A stretch of DNA of 64,000 bases from Macrosoma leucophasiata (GCA_036365455.1 JAWQUS010000030.1:6262001-6326000); one strand, 5' to 3'; counted from the first letter of the stretch, positions 43,390 to 54,390 are shown. Numbers and translations are program-made. Notes: a model not told the origin generated them from the letters alone.

Positions 43390-44150
43390 AATGTTACGTC
43401 TTTTTAAATTATTTATAACTGGATTTAAAGCTAAAGTGAACAAACTAGTGTTATGTACTGAGGTACCTTATCATTGGAGCTCATCAATACCGAACTACTG
43501 AGGTTCAGTTACTTCCCATTAGTAAGTCACGTGGACACCTTGCGAGCTCGTTTGAACTGAAGTGGCAAAACATTCCAGTAGCTTCCTAGCCCACCCACTC
43601 CTTCCATCTCAGTGTTCCGCTAGCCACGATGTTCCACAGCACGTGCCGTACGTATATGTTTGGGGTCCAACAGACCACGCGCGACTGATCTTCTTCTTCT
43701 TGGGGTGCCTCTCCAACTAGCGAAGGTTGGCGGTCAATATGGCATATTGTGCCCGGTTTCTGGCGAGACTGGTAGTATAGAACAATGTTGGTAATGGTGA
43801 AACATCTTGTTTTTGTAGTCCTATTTTTAATACAGTCTTGTTTATTACTATTTACTTATTTACGAAGCTTTGTAAGTAAAAGAACAAAATAACAACCCCC
43901 CCGGCGAAGACCGCCTGTTGAAAAGAAGAAATATCAGCGACGCTAAACGTGGATCAATATAGACGAAAATGATAAAGAACACTCAGCTGAACAATAAAGT
44001 GAAGATTTGGGAATCATCCCAAATCTTCACTTTATTATTCAGCTCTCCACGTCAATGGAGAGTGAAATCGACCCAGAATATGAAACAGGTTCATCTTAAT
44101 CAAAACACAGGGAACTGTAATAACAACTAAATATAATGAACACTTTAAAA
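43390..44150. other. 3' flank of the gene
   Basis: No AATAAA was identified soon after 43387 and no convincing fourth exon. It contains the hairpin at 43985-44044. Confidence 0.4.
43985..44044. repeat. near-perfect hairpin, 28-bp stem
   Basis: AATAAAGTGAAGATTTGGGA (43993-44012), loop ATCA, exact complement to 44036. After one mismatch, seven further outer pairs match. Only 4 nt separate the arms. Confidence 0.9.
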
Positions 44151-44154
44151 GAAT

Positions 44155-44300
44155 CTACCATGCATGCAGTTCATATGGATGTTTAGTAATGACTGCAGCC
44201 TATAGACTTCTGCATAAAAACCAGAGGACAAAACACAGATGTGTTATCACCCCTGAGGCCATAGTTGCTACCTACATATCTGCGATAGTGTTTACGAGGT
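44155..44300 (-). repeat. family A retroposon, truncated
   Basis: 'catgcagttcatatggatgt', 'aatgactgcagcctatagac' and 'tgttatcacccctgaggcc'. Only the half next to the tail remains. Confidence 0.7.
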
Positions 44301-44839
44301 TTTCTTGAACTTCCTATAAAAAATAATCATTTACATTTTTTGTATTTCAAAAAATAAACCCTGGGGCCGTGTGTATCCCAAGCGCCTAACAGTGTAAGTA
44401 AATGTTTGGTGGTAAAATGTACCAGCTAAAGTTAATAACACAAGGCCAGGAACACGGCATTTTTGGTGCTTTATCAGACTAGTTATTTTCTAGAGAGTTG
44501 GGCACTCGAGGCAACCTCACGTTGCACGAGATGTTCACACGATCTCACGATGAACTTGCTACACAACCCCTTTAGTAACCACAATATTAATAAAACTGTT
44601 TGTAATTTAGTCAACGCCGCAGTTTCGATAGGTGTCGATAATGTATTACGTCGTCACCATATTAAATATAGATATTTTATTGAAGTAGGATTTTTTTGTC
44701 CTTGTTTTGTATATATGTATAATATAATCTAAATTTAACTTGAAAGGGAAAATGTAATCTGTATTAAAAAAAGGTATATATATGGTGAAAACATTTTTAA
44801 TAATTCAGAAACAGCATCCTCGTCCTCGATAGATCGTCT

Positions 44840-44960
44840 ACATTAAAAGTAAAAGTTCTCTTGAAGCGGCCCGCTTTAGTTAATGGTCACCATTCATGAT
44901 GCACAAAGCGGTGCGCGAGCGCATGTCGTTACTCTCGCTTTCCTGTTGCGAATAGAGCTA
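44840..44960. repeat. diverged repeat, pair with 46040-46145
   Basis: 'gtaaaagttc(t/a)cttgaagc', 'caccattcatga' and 'tgcgcgagc(g/a)ca' recur at about 1.2 kb distance. Class unknown. Confidence 0.55.
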
Positions 44961-45034
44961 AGAAAGAATAGAAAAGATTGACCCACCAAAAACATTTTAA
45001 TGAGAAAATGTTGTTAAGACGAGTCTAGTTTGCT

Positions 45035-45305
45035 TTTTTTATGAAAGGGAGGTGGCAAACAAGCATGTAGCTTACATTGATGAAGGGATGACTGCAGCCT
45101 ATAGACCTCTACACAAAAACCAGAGGTCAAAATGCAGATGAGTTGCCACCCCTGAGATATGTCTCTGTGATAGTTATTACACAGCCATTGCTATCTAACC
45201 AGAACACGATAGTGCTGAACACTACAATTTGGCAGCAGATCAGCAGATAGAGGTAATGCGGTGGCGCCTACGCCCGCGAACTCCGTCACTAGAGCTATCA
45301 GCAGT
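45035..45305 (-). repeat. family A retroposon, near full length
   Basis: T-run, 'aggtggcaaacaagcatgta', 'atgactgcagcctatagacc' and a head ending 'gagctatcagcagtaaaa', read from tail to head on +. Confidence 0.82.
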
Positions 45306-45309
45306 AAAA

Positions 45310-46300
45310 ACCATGAATGAAAAATTTACCAGACATCGTTTAAAAATCATTGAAACCATTAAGCCTGAAATTTTCTTTTTGGTATGATTAAGTTTTATTG
45401 GAGCTCTTTCTTACTGCTTTATCAACCAATAACAATTTTTAGAATAATCTTTATACTTATTGTAATTGTTCTTAATCTTTATAATTACATAACATATTTT
45501 TATACAAAAACACGACTCTGCGAAGCAAAATCAGAACACAAAATGCGAAGAACAAGACGGGTTCCGGCAAGTTCGCAGGACGGTTTCGACTTGCGCACGA
45601 ATAGTTGTAAACAAAATGTTATAGATTCCCGTGAAATCCCCGAAGACATGACCGGCTTAGCCAACTAACCAAGTTACTCGGCTAGTCGGTCAGTCGGCAA
45701 AAATAATGATCGGCACATCTCTAATCCCTATGTGTTGGACCCATGTCCCCCGCGCATGCTTAACGAAGGTCTGGGATTCATATTAAAAGTTCATGCTTAT
45801 GATCAACAATGTATAATAAGCTATTGAATTGAATTAATGGTAATGAAGTTTCATATTTGATATGCTAAATAGATATTGGATATTATAGTACCACTAATAT
45901 TGCTAGAACCACCATTAAATATCTTCCTACTTAAAAGAATATATACATATATAATACTTGACAATATTATTTTACTCACGGTGATTAACCGTTTGCCATG
46001 TTCTTAACCAACTTCCCCATTCTTTGTAAAGATAACCGCACTGAAAGTAAAAGTTCACTTGAAGCTACTCGCTTTTATACGTTATAAGCACCATTCATGA
46101 TTTACAAAACATTCTGCGCGAGCACATACCTACCTCTCGCTTATTTATTTAATGAGTAAAAAAGACAAAAGAACAGAATTATTGGAGCACGCTTTCATGT
46201 TATTCGTATTTTTGGCATACGCTTAGTGATATTAAATTATTTCGCAAAAACTGCCATAGTCTTGTTGTAGTAATTAGGGCACTACTGTTACGAATCATCG
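45310..46300. other. intergenic, nothing called
   Basis: A 94-codon frame (45384-45668) begins with a hydrophobic stretch of about 35 residues but has no recognisable family and lies between repeats. Not called. Also holds the diverged repeat at 46040-46145. Confidence 0.4.
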
Positions 46301-46306
46301 TGACAT

Positions 46307-46348
46307 CGAAGATAGCACTCGGATCTGAGGATCCGGGTGCTATCTTCG
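46307..46348. repeat. short hairpin, 19-bp stem
   Basis: CGAAGATAGCACTCGGATC, loop TGAG, then the complement with one mismatch (G opposite T). Confidence 0.85.
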
Positions 46349-46499
46349 GATCGAGAGAGAGGGAGGAGGAAGGGTAAGTTCCATTTTTTTCCGGAAGATT
46401 CCAATGCCGCACTTAGTACTCGGTAATTAGCCGGTTAGGTATATCTCTTTAAAAAACGCTAGTGTGAACTAAAGTTTTCTTTTTCATATCATTACAGAC

Positions 46500-46935
46500 A
46501 CGTATTTCAGGAAGAGATTCCTGAAAATTTAAGGAAATCAGGGATTTCAGGCGTCGTAGCATAATAGGTTGGCTTATTCAAAATATACGCCCCTAAAAGA
46601 TTCAGGTCACAATCAATACCTGTTTAATCAACGTTTATTCCTCGATCAATTACATAATCTACGATCTACGATTAGCATAGTTACCGTGAGCAACTTTAAT
46701 AGTTACAAAGTCTTCAGCACGAATATCTGCGGTCGTCTTTGTCCTGCATCGTGCTCATTGCTCTGTGGAAAAAAACACTTTCACGACATCACTAATTATT
46801 GCCATCGTATTGTTGTAAGATAGAGACTGTAACCTCGACTCCTTTCACTGGAACTCTACTGCCATTTTTAACACGCTTTCGTTAAGTTAATCTTTGCGTA
46901 AGTTTGAAGGTTAAGACACTAACATTGGTATCTTA
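46500..46935. other. intergenic, nothing called
   Basis: An 84-codon frame (46569-46823) has no recognisable motifs. A small family A stub (TTTCACTGGAACTCTACTGC) lies near 46845. Confidence 0.4.
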
Positions 46936-46939
46936 TGAA

Positions 46940-47327
46940 GCTTGCATGGCCCGGCGGCTGGTGTAGATCGTAAACGATCTACTCGGTTAAGCACTACGGG
47001 CGCGGTAGGGTAGTGTGATGGGTGACCGCTAGTGGCAAATTAAATGCGCGTTTCCGTGCTTCGGAGGGCACGTTAAGCCGTCGGTCCCGGTTGCTATCGG
47101 TAGATAGCAGTCGTTAAACCTTGTCGGAGGCCTTATGGGCGGTTTGAAAACATGCGACAACGGGTTGGACACTAACCCCAACACCTCCACCAATCCTCAT
47201 TGGAGCAGCGTGGTGGAGTAAGCTCCGGGGAGGGAGCTTACTCCACCACGCTGCCCAAAAAAAAAAACGGGAGAGACTCGTGCCCAGCAGTGGGACGTAT
47301 AATGGGTTGCCATTATTATTATTATTG
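46940..47327 (+). repeat. 5S-like SINE, best copy, with hairpin insertion
   Basis: GTTAAGCA at 46986-46993 and GATGGGTGACCGC at 47017-47029 are 31 nt apart, the spacing of the internal promoter boxes of insect 5S rRNA genes. CGGGCGCGGT lies between them. The body continues 'gcttcggagggcacgttaag' and 'tagcagtcgttaaaccttgt'. The 3' end is CCCAGCAGTGGGACGTATAA plus ATT repeats (47311-47325). A 22-bp inverted duplication interrupts it at 47205-47254. Confidence 0.82.
47205..47254. repeat. perfect hairpin inside the 5S-like SINE
   Basis: The SINE segment GCAGCGTGGTGGAGTAAGCT plus CC (47205-47226) is followed by GGGGAG and then its exact reverse complement (47233-47254). The other three copies lack the inverted part. 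Confidence 0.93.
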
Positions 47328-47338
47328 GTATCTTACAA

Positions 47339-48006
47339 CTTAAAATTTATGTGCAAATAAGCTACCCAAATACGGAAGTGTGTGTATGTATCTTCACGCC
47401 AGGTTTCTTACGGGGCAGGCTGAGAGTGTGGAGCGCCAGATATACCGGTCCTAACATACCTCTTGTGCTTCTTCTACATTCATCATTCGCTTCATACATG
47501 CACACCGATTCCTAAGACTTTGGATTGGACTTTGAAACACATCAATAAATTAATGCCTTTCGGAGAACAAACTAGAAAATGAAAAGGAAAATGTAATTCT
47601 GTCTCCTGCTACCAGTTTATATTGATGCCCAGCCAAACCTTCACTTTCACTCAGCTAATTATTGATGCAATTTGCTTCGATTTTATTTAATTAATTGAGT
47701 TAAAATTTATGTGCAAATAAGCTAACCAAATACGAAAGTGTGTGTATGTTATATGTAGAGCGCCAGATATCCTGACATACCTCCCGTGCTTTTTCTACAT
47801 TTCATCATTTTCTTCATACATGTACACCGATCCCTAAGACTTTGGACCCCACCCTCAGACAAGAGTGGAGTACGGAAGTGTCACATTAATAAATTCATGT
47901 CTTTCAGAGAATAAACTAGAAAAGGAAAATGTAATTCTGTCTCCTGATACCAGTTATATTGATGCCTAGCAAAACCTTCCTTTCACTCAGATAATTATTG
48001 ACATCG
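47339..48006 (+). repeat. tandem duplication, about 360-bp period, containing family E
   Basis: 'aaaatttatgtgcaaataag' begins at 47341 and again at 47701. Both copies continue into family E and end with 'ggaaaatgtaattctgtctc' and 'aattattgatg/ac'. The second copy has lost part of the family E segment. Confidence 0.82.
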
Positions 48007-48224
48007 CATTGTTATAACCGTGTAACTGCACTTTTTACGCAACGACATACAATCGAAATGATATCACGTCACAAAATGGCGTTTAGTAAAAAAAATGTAT
48101 CTTTTATATGTAATAGGTACCTATTATCCAACAATTGTTACTTTTTATGGTTTGTGAACGGCTAGGTTGTTGACTATTGTCGTTTTCATTTATTGACATT
48201 GTGCGTACAGACATCGATAGAGGA

Positions 48225-48365
48225 AAATCACAGAGGCATAAAAATATAGATTTCAGGGATGGCAACGTATCGGCATTTTGACCTCTAATTATTGTTTAGA
48301 TAGGGTACAGTCATTACTTGATATTCACGCTGCATGCTTACTTGCCACCTTCGTTATATAAAAAA
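48225..48365 (+). repeat. family A retroposon, 3' half, diverged
   Basis: 'cagaggcata', 'cattttgacctctaattatt', 'ctgcatgcttacttgccacc' and a short A tail. Confidence 0.65.
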
Positions 48366-48369
48366 ATGT

Positions 48370-50050
48370 ATACTGTTTACGTCATCCGTTGACTTCGATC
48401 GACATGTTGGTTGGTAGAGCCGATATTTTAAACTATTTTAATAAATCTCTCGATCAACTTTTGCAATCTGTTTCCTAATTTTGCTACGGTAACATGTTCA
48501 AATAGGCTGGCGATAGTTGCTTGTGCAAGGTATAAATTAGATTTTTTTATGTCCTAAACAAGTGGTGAAGAATGTATTTAAAAAAATCGCCTGAGTGAAA
48601 AATAAACTCAATTAGATAATTTTATTTTAAGGGAATAAACACTTAACCTATTAATTATAATAAGACAATTACTTTAATGTGAGCTACATACCTACCTACT
48701 CATAGCTTTGAAGTCGGTGCCAAGCAAAATGATTTGAAGAGTACAGAACAAATTATTTTTAAAGTAAGAAAGAAACTAAACCATGAGCGTCTTCAATCTT
48801 GACTTCAAATATGTGAAATATCGATGAAATGGAACATTCACCTCTCATCAGACAAAGTAATGGAGATAACCTTATTCTGGTTGAGAAATATATTGATATA
48901 CCTACCTTCACTACACTAACTCTTAGCTCATCACACAATATTGCTTACAGATAGGGTTGTCAGGTCCAAATGCAGAATAAATAAACTAGTTAAAACTCAG
49001 TCTAAAATGACACTATTTATTTGTAGTATACCTTCTTATAGTAGGTACAACGGGTTGGAGACTGAATGTGTAGCTAAAAATTAAGGACAAGTGCGGACAG
49101 ATAACTAACTAGATAACTTTTCCTTTCAGACAACGCATAACCGAAACAATTGTAGGGTAGTAGGGGGGAGGGGTTAGCACCTTGTAGTCAGTAGACTAAA
49201 GCTGGTCCACAAACAGCGACGCGATTCTTTTTGTCTGCTTTATAAAATCAGTCAATATAAAGACTAACAAACTTGCTACTGTAAATTTAATACTGAAAAA
49301 TCGCTATTATGTGGACACAAAAGTCATAAATCGTTAGCGAGGCATCCTCGCGTCGACCATAGTTGCTCTGTCTGGTGTGATGCTTACCCACGTGTGAACC
49401 CAGATTTATGCTCACACAAAGTCGCAAGGGCAAGCTAGGATACAACAGTTTATTAGTTTTCTCAAAAGCGTATGCAATTGTCGCTGAAGATAAGGCAGAG
49501 AATATGTAATAATACTACGTATAGAATGGACACTTCGACGTCGTGTTCAACTTCGCCGCATCACCCAAACTCCTCCCCTCTTATGGGCGACGGTTGGTAT
49601 TTCCTACGTGCTACGCACACAGGTGCACGTGTAAATACACGTCACTGATTGATGTGTAATAGAGACCAAATTATGCGTTTGTATGGAATTTTGGCGGAGT
49701 GTCCGCGGTGTGGCCAAGCTTAGCCACGAACTTAATAAATCACACATCATCAACACGTATAAAAGACCGAAGTTGGACATTGGACAGCCCTAATCGCATA
49801 GAATGTCAACGATTTCCCATATATAGCCTAGCCGCATGTTTTACTACGAACTCAGTTACTCAGTTCATATTACGTAAAGTGTTTTGTTTTCGAAACGCTA
49901 TTACTTAAGGGAAAAATTAAATTGCACAACAAGATCCATATCAAATAATTAATTTTCATCATTATTTTTTCGTAATAACAAATTACGAGTGACCTAAGTA
50001 CTTTTCACTTGAGTAACTACTTCTTATTTAGGTATTTTTTCTGAATTTAT
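48370..50050. other. intergenic, nothing recognised
   Basis: About 1.7 kb without a supported gene. A 69-codon frame at 49699-49908 shows no domain. 'cacgtataaaagaccg' at about 49756 is TATA-like, but no downstream gene supports a promoter. Confidence 0.4.
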
Positions 50051-50057
50051 TAAGTGT

Positions 50058-50400
50058 TCCGTAGCCTATAAGGAACCGTTAGAGTTTCGCCGTGTCCATC
50101 ATCTGTCCGCAGCTAAGCTTAGAGTATTTACTTAAGAATGCTAATTTGAAGTCCTGTTCACAAAATAATGAAAAAAAAAAAACAAAAAATTCACGTCAAG
50201 TAGGGTTGTTTTTTTCCCTCGCGCAACCTATCGTATCGTTGGATAGGTCTTTGAGAAATATTGCGATTTTGGAAAAAAAAACATTAGATTTCTCGATTAA
50301 GGGAACCATTTGTGTAATAATATTTCACAAACAGTTTAAAGTGTATAAAGTCTTTTGAGTTTTTGTTAGAGTCAAGTGTCCCCTCTGCCAGCTTAACGGT
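50058..50400 (-). repeat. family G repeat, variant shared with 60.6 kb
   Basis: Inverted relative to 60600-61165. The shared blocks on this strand are 'tcgtatcgttggataggtct', 'gaaatattgcgattttgg' and 'agtcaagtgtcccctctgcc'. Open frames are incidental. Confidence 0.65.
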
Positions 50401-50465
50401 GGTATAAGGGCATGTGAAAAAAAATACACATGAATGGCACAGTTAATTTTAAAGATAATTTCATC

Positions 50466-50530
50466 ACATAGAGCAACGCGGGCCACTGACCGCTCCGGTC
50501 CGCCGCGACCGGTGGCCTGAGTGGCTCTGT
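50466..50530. repeat. GC-rich inverted-repeat block
   Basis: 'agagcaacgcgggccac' and the inverted 'gtggcctgagtggctct' enclose 'ctccggtccgccgcgacc'. It resembles the arms of the 23488-23822 element. Confidence 0.55.
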
Positions 50531-50564
50531 TTCATCAGGATTATTGTCTTACTATAGTAATAGT

Positions 50565-50920
50565 GAAGCGCGCATGGCCCCGTGGCTGGTGTAGATCGGA
50601 AGCGATCTACTCGGTTAAGCGATACGGACGCGGTCGGGTGTGTAATGGGTGACCGCTAGTGGCAAATTAAAATGCGCGTTTTCGTGCTTCGGAGGGCACG
50701 TTAAGCCGTCGGCCCCGGTTGCTATCGATAGATAGCAGTCGTTAAACCTTGTCGGAGGCCTTATGGACGGTTTGATAACATTCGACAGCGGGTTGGCCAC
50801 TAACCCATATCTCCACCAACCCGCATTGGAGCAGCGTGGTGGAGTAGTCTCCAAGCCTCCCCCTAAGAAGGGGAGAGACTCGTCAAGAGAGAGTGCCCAG
50901 CAGTGGGATGTAGGTATCAA
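50565..50920 (+). repeat. 5S-like SINE, plus copy
   Basis: 'gaagcgcgcatggccccgtg', GTTAAGCG...GACGCGGTCGGG...ATGGGTGACCGC, then the body and CCCAGCAGTGGGATGTA. A small duplication (CAAGAGAGAG) sits before the 3' end. The 101-codon minus-strand frame over it is a shadow. Confidence 0.8.
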
Positions 50921-50944
50921 GGGTTTTGAAATATCAGATAATAT

Positions 50945-51490
50945 TTGAAAGCAACACGGATACGCATCAGTATTGTCATATTACGTATATTAAGATCTAA
51001 ATAAGAAGAACCTATTAATAATAATTGATCTTGAAGACCAATGTAATAATCTAAGAATAAGACATTAACAAGGCCACTCTATAATTGGTTTTGATTATGT
51101 GTAGCTCCCAATTATCACTATGATTAGGTACTCGTAAACTTTCTATACAGATATTTTTGAAGATCGTAAATAATATCCGTGAAGTAACTGAACAACTACA
51201 TACATTTTTTGGTGTCTAGGAGAAAGTTCTACTAGGATTAAGACATAAGTTAATTGTAAGATATGCCTTTCACATCATACCAAATCACTTTCTAATGACA
51301 CGATGACAATTTTACATCATATAAATAAATTGATATCTATTGATAATAAAGTTGTTTCAATAGGAAACAAAGCTAGTTTTTGGCTACATTTCTGTCATAA
51401 TTAGTTTCAAATATATTATTTTGTCTTAAAAGTTAATAAAATGAGCATTCAACATGTAGGTATTTATTGAAATAAAACTATTTTTACGAA
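50945..51490. other. intergenic, nothing recognised
   Basis: AT-rich. No feature seen. Confidence 0.4.
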
Positions 51491-51494
51491 TTTA

Positions 51495-51600
51495 TCTCGC
51501 GTATATTAAACTAAAATGATTTTTAAAATCAACCCGACGTTTCGGTCGCTTTTCAGCTTCCGTGGTCCCGGGCAGAATGAGTGTAGCTCGCGAAAACCTA
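51495..51600. repeat. Penelope-like terminal block, second copy
   Basis: 'gacgtttcggtcgcttttca' and 'gtggtcccgggcagaat' match 1885-1985. No coding part is nearby. Confidence 0.5.
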
Positions 51601-51914
51601 AGAACATATCATGTAGGTATTTAGCTGGATTAATTTATGTCTTTATGGTAACTGAGTCACAGCTTTCAAAGTATTCTTAACGAAATGGGCGCCTCTGACT
51701 CAAATGCATGGCGCCCACGTTTTTTGTCATTGAAGACACTAACGCCTTTTGTGTCCTGAAGTTTGTGAAATACGGATCTTAAGTTCCAAATCTGTTATTT
51801 CAATATTATTACACGATAAAGAACAAGATCCCTCTTGTTACCTTTGGATTCGTTAAACAATCTCATTTTTTTATCTAGTGCATTTTGAGCTTGATGACAT
51901 AGGGCAGGTAGTCA

Positions 51915-52060
51915 AGGATGTGGCCCCGTAATAAATATCACAGAGGCAAAACAACTTAGGCCACAGGATGACAATGTATCTTCATTTAAATACTAGCTTA
52001 TAGACATCTACACAAAAACCGAAGGTTATCTTTAAGCTGCAATATTCAGTTATCACCATA
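51915..52060 (+). repeat. family A retroposon, degenerate
   Basis: 'ggccccgtaataa', 'cagaggcaaaacaacttagg' are sense family A remnants. They are followed by 'tagacatctacacaaaaacc', which reads in the opposite orientation, so the segment is rearranged. Confidence 0.45.
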
Positions 52061-52114
52061 AAAATACTAGTGCCTGCGATTATGCGGCTTGATAATATAA
52101 TATATAATAGTATA

Positions 52115-52276
52115 TTTGCATGTATGCTTGAATGCATGCATTTATCTCTGCCCACCCCTTCGGGGATTACAAGCGTGAAGTTACGTACGTACGTATAATA
52201 ATAGTGTCTCAAAGCAATAGAAGATTATATTAACGATTATAAAAAACGTAACTGGCGAATCGTGGGTGTTTGCATG
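52115..52276 (+). repeat. family B SINE tail fragments
   Basis: 'gcttgaatgcatgcatttat' with 'ccccttcggggattacaagc' and 'gaagttacgt' (52126-52190), then a second piece 'acgtaactggcgaatcgtgg' (52246-52275) out of its normal order. Confidence 0.6.
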
Positions 52277-52279
52277 CCA

Positions 52280-53455
52280 AACAAACCACGTAATAAGTGG
52301 CGAGCCTAGATATACATATATCTGAGAACACATTTGAAAACCCCGAGGGTGGCATTGGGAACCTGTCAAAAAATAGAAAAATCTCAAATGCATCTGCCTG
52401 TCCTACAACCCAACCTTGGGAAATCCATGACTCCAGAGTAGATAGTGGCCTACTACTACTACCTCTAGTCTAGACTAATGAAGCTTTTTACATTAAAATA
52501 ATAAAAGCAATTATTAATAGAAGCGAAGGATTATCAAAACCAGTAGAGCAAGATAAACCGTTGTGATTTTATGCGATATTCCTTTTGGCTTTATTTGAAA
52601 TCTGAGCAGATAAAGTGGAAGATAGGGAGAAACCGCCTAATAGGATGTAACATATTAAATCTTTGTCACCGTGCTACGAAATGTATGGAGCAGCCTCGGA
52701 GCAGCGAGCAGCTGATGTTTTTTCACAATTTCGGGATACGCTGCATAGTAAACATTGCACATAGCGATGTGAGCAATGATCTATTAATCAGAATTAATAG
52801 GATTGTAGGAAAGTAGACAATATAAGATGGGTACTTAATAGATTCTTAGACTGTCTTAGTAGTAATTCGGTATCAAGTACTCAGGGTTTGATATCTACGG
52901 TCGTCGCTGCACTGCAACAAATCGTTATAGACATACGATATATGACTTTTTAGTGAAATTTAAATGTTTATTTACCAACGTAGGTAAGTAAGACTTTATC
53001 ATTACATTCACTGGGAAAGATACATAAGTCTATTTAATTGTGTACATATAAATATATCATTCAAATCGATAAGGGCACAAACAAGGGTAAACACAATAAT
53101 GGAAGTCCAAACATCCGCTGTGAGTTGTGGGAGATATATTTAAACATTTCCTTTTATTAGGTGTGCTCGCATTTATTACTTACTAACGATAGAGAGCTCT
53201 TTCGGAAGCTTCCTCACTTATTTTTTATTTTTAATCTTTTTTAAAGTCGGTTTCTGAGAAAATTAACTGCTGACAGCGGATTTATTGGCCGTAATATAAT
53301 CGATACGGTTTTAAAGGCCATCAATCAAGGATTAAGGTCGATGTCCTTACACTGGCCTTCCAAAATGGTCTACTTTCTTCGAAGGGTTTTTAACTCTACT
53401 TGAATTTATTAAAAAGGAATTATCAGTGAAAGGGCTGAGTATAACATTCTAATAA
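52280..53455. other. intergenic, nothing recognised
   Basis: An 81-codon frame (52571-52816) lacks recognisable motifs. No other feature. Confidence 0.4.
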
Positions 53456-53459
53456 AAAA

Positions 53460-53742
53460 TTGCAGCCAAGTGCGAGTCGCTCTCGCCCAAGAAGGGTTCA
53501 GTAGTAGAAAATAATGTTTATCGAGAGTTTTATTTGCAATTTGTTTTTGGTTGGGTGCACTCCCAGACCAATCAGCCTTCTTGGTTCCATAGTCGATGGG
53601 TGCACTCATTTAAGTGGACTGCAGCCTATAGATATCTACACAAATGCCAGAGGAGTAAAGTGGCTGTGAAGTAAGGACGGACGGACAGACAGAATTTTGA
53701 ATGATTCCGTTTTCTGCCATTTGGTTACGGAACCTTAAAAAA
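53460..53742. repeat. family G repeat with family A fragment inside
   Basis: 'gccaagtgcgagtcgctctc', later 'ggacggacggacagacagaa' and 'ggttacggaacctt'. A 45-bp family A piece ('ggactgcagcctatagatat') lies at about 53612-53655. Confidence 0.6.
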
Positions 53743-53744
53743 GG

Positions 53745-54230
53745 GTTTTTTTTTTGTTTTATTTTCATAATGTCTTTGTCAGTAAAAGTAGGTCACATAT
53801 TTTGATTGGTAGAGTTTAAAATATTTTAGATTTTAGTTTCCTGATTGCTATAGGTCCAGAAATAGTAAAAATGGTAGTCGAAAATTAGTAGAAGTAGTGT
53901 TCCAGTGAGAAATCAATAGTAACTCCTATAATATAAAACCAAGGCTAGTTATAAAAATATTTTAGACTTTGTAATCTTAAAACGAGTTCAGAAAAAATAC
54001 CGCTAACCAATTTTTCTTTCTGATCTTTGATTAACATTTTTTTTTTGCTAACAACCTAACGGAATCACCTACATACAAATACAATGGGTATATCAACACA
54101 CGCGATATTTTTTATTTGAATTGACACTAGTGTGATACTTCGGTGGTCACCGTTATTTTGTTATATAAATTATATACAGGCACGTTAGGATGGTCATTTT
54201 TTACATTTTTTTTGTAGATTGGTACCTATT
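53745..54230. other. intergenic, nothing recognised
   Basis: AT-rich, no feature. Confidence 0.4.
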
Positions 54231-54234
54231 AAGT

Positions 54235-54390
54235 TGTTTTATATTATTTCGCATTAACACATGCTTGTGAAATATATTTTAAAGAAAAAGGAAAGAAAAA
54301 TTTGACTTCAGGCGAGGCTCGAACTTCCCAGTGGCCGCGAGTTAGAGTCTCGCCTGAAGTCAAATTTTTCTTTCCATTTTTCTTTAAAAC
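54235..54390. repeat. tRNA-like repeat, palindromic derivative
   Basis: Left arm 'aaagaaaaatttgacttcag' + GCGAG and right arm CTCGC + 'ctgaagtcaaatttttcttt' are inverted. Only about 20 nt of anticodon-region sequence remains between the T-arm remnants. The left flank is the 'atttcgcattaacacatgct' spacer of the family. Confidence 0.85.

Noticed and set aside
45384..45668. A 94-codon frame with a hydrophobic N-terminal stretch
   Set aside because: AT-rich DNA readily yields such stretches, it lies between repeats, and no family is recognised.
20505..47254. Hairpins as intrinsic transcription terminators or attenuators
   Set aside because: Eukaryotic context, no operons, and no consistent T-tract or gene end next to them.
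43390..49200. Fourth exon of the isomerase-like gene
   Set aside because: I looked for an acceptor followed by a short phase-compatible frame with a peroxisomal-type end and found none that I could defend. The possibility is kept only as an alternative.
49740..49780. TATA-like 'cacgtataaaag' as a promoter
   Set aside because: No recognisable gene follows within reach, and AT-rich DNA gives many such matches.
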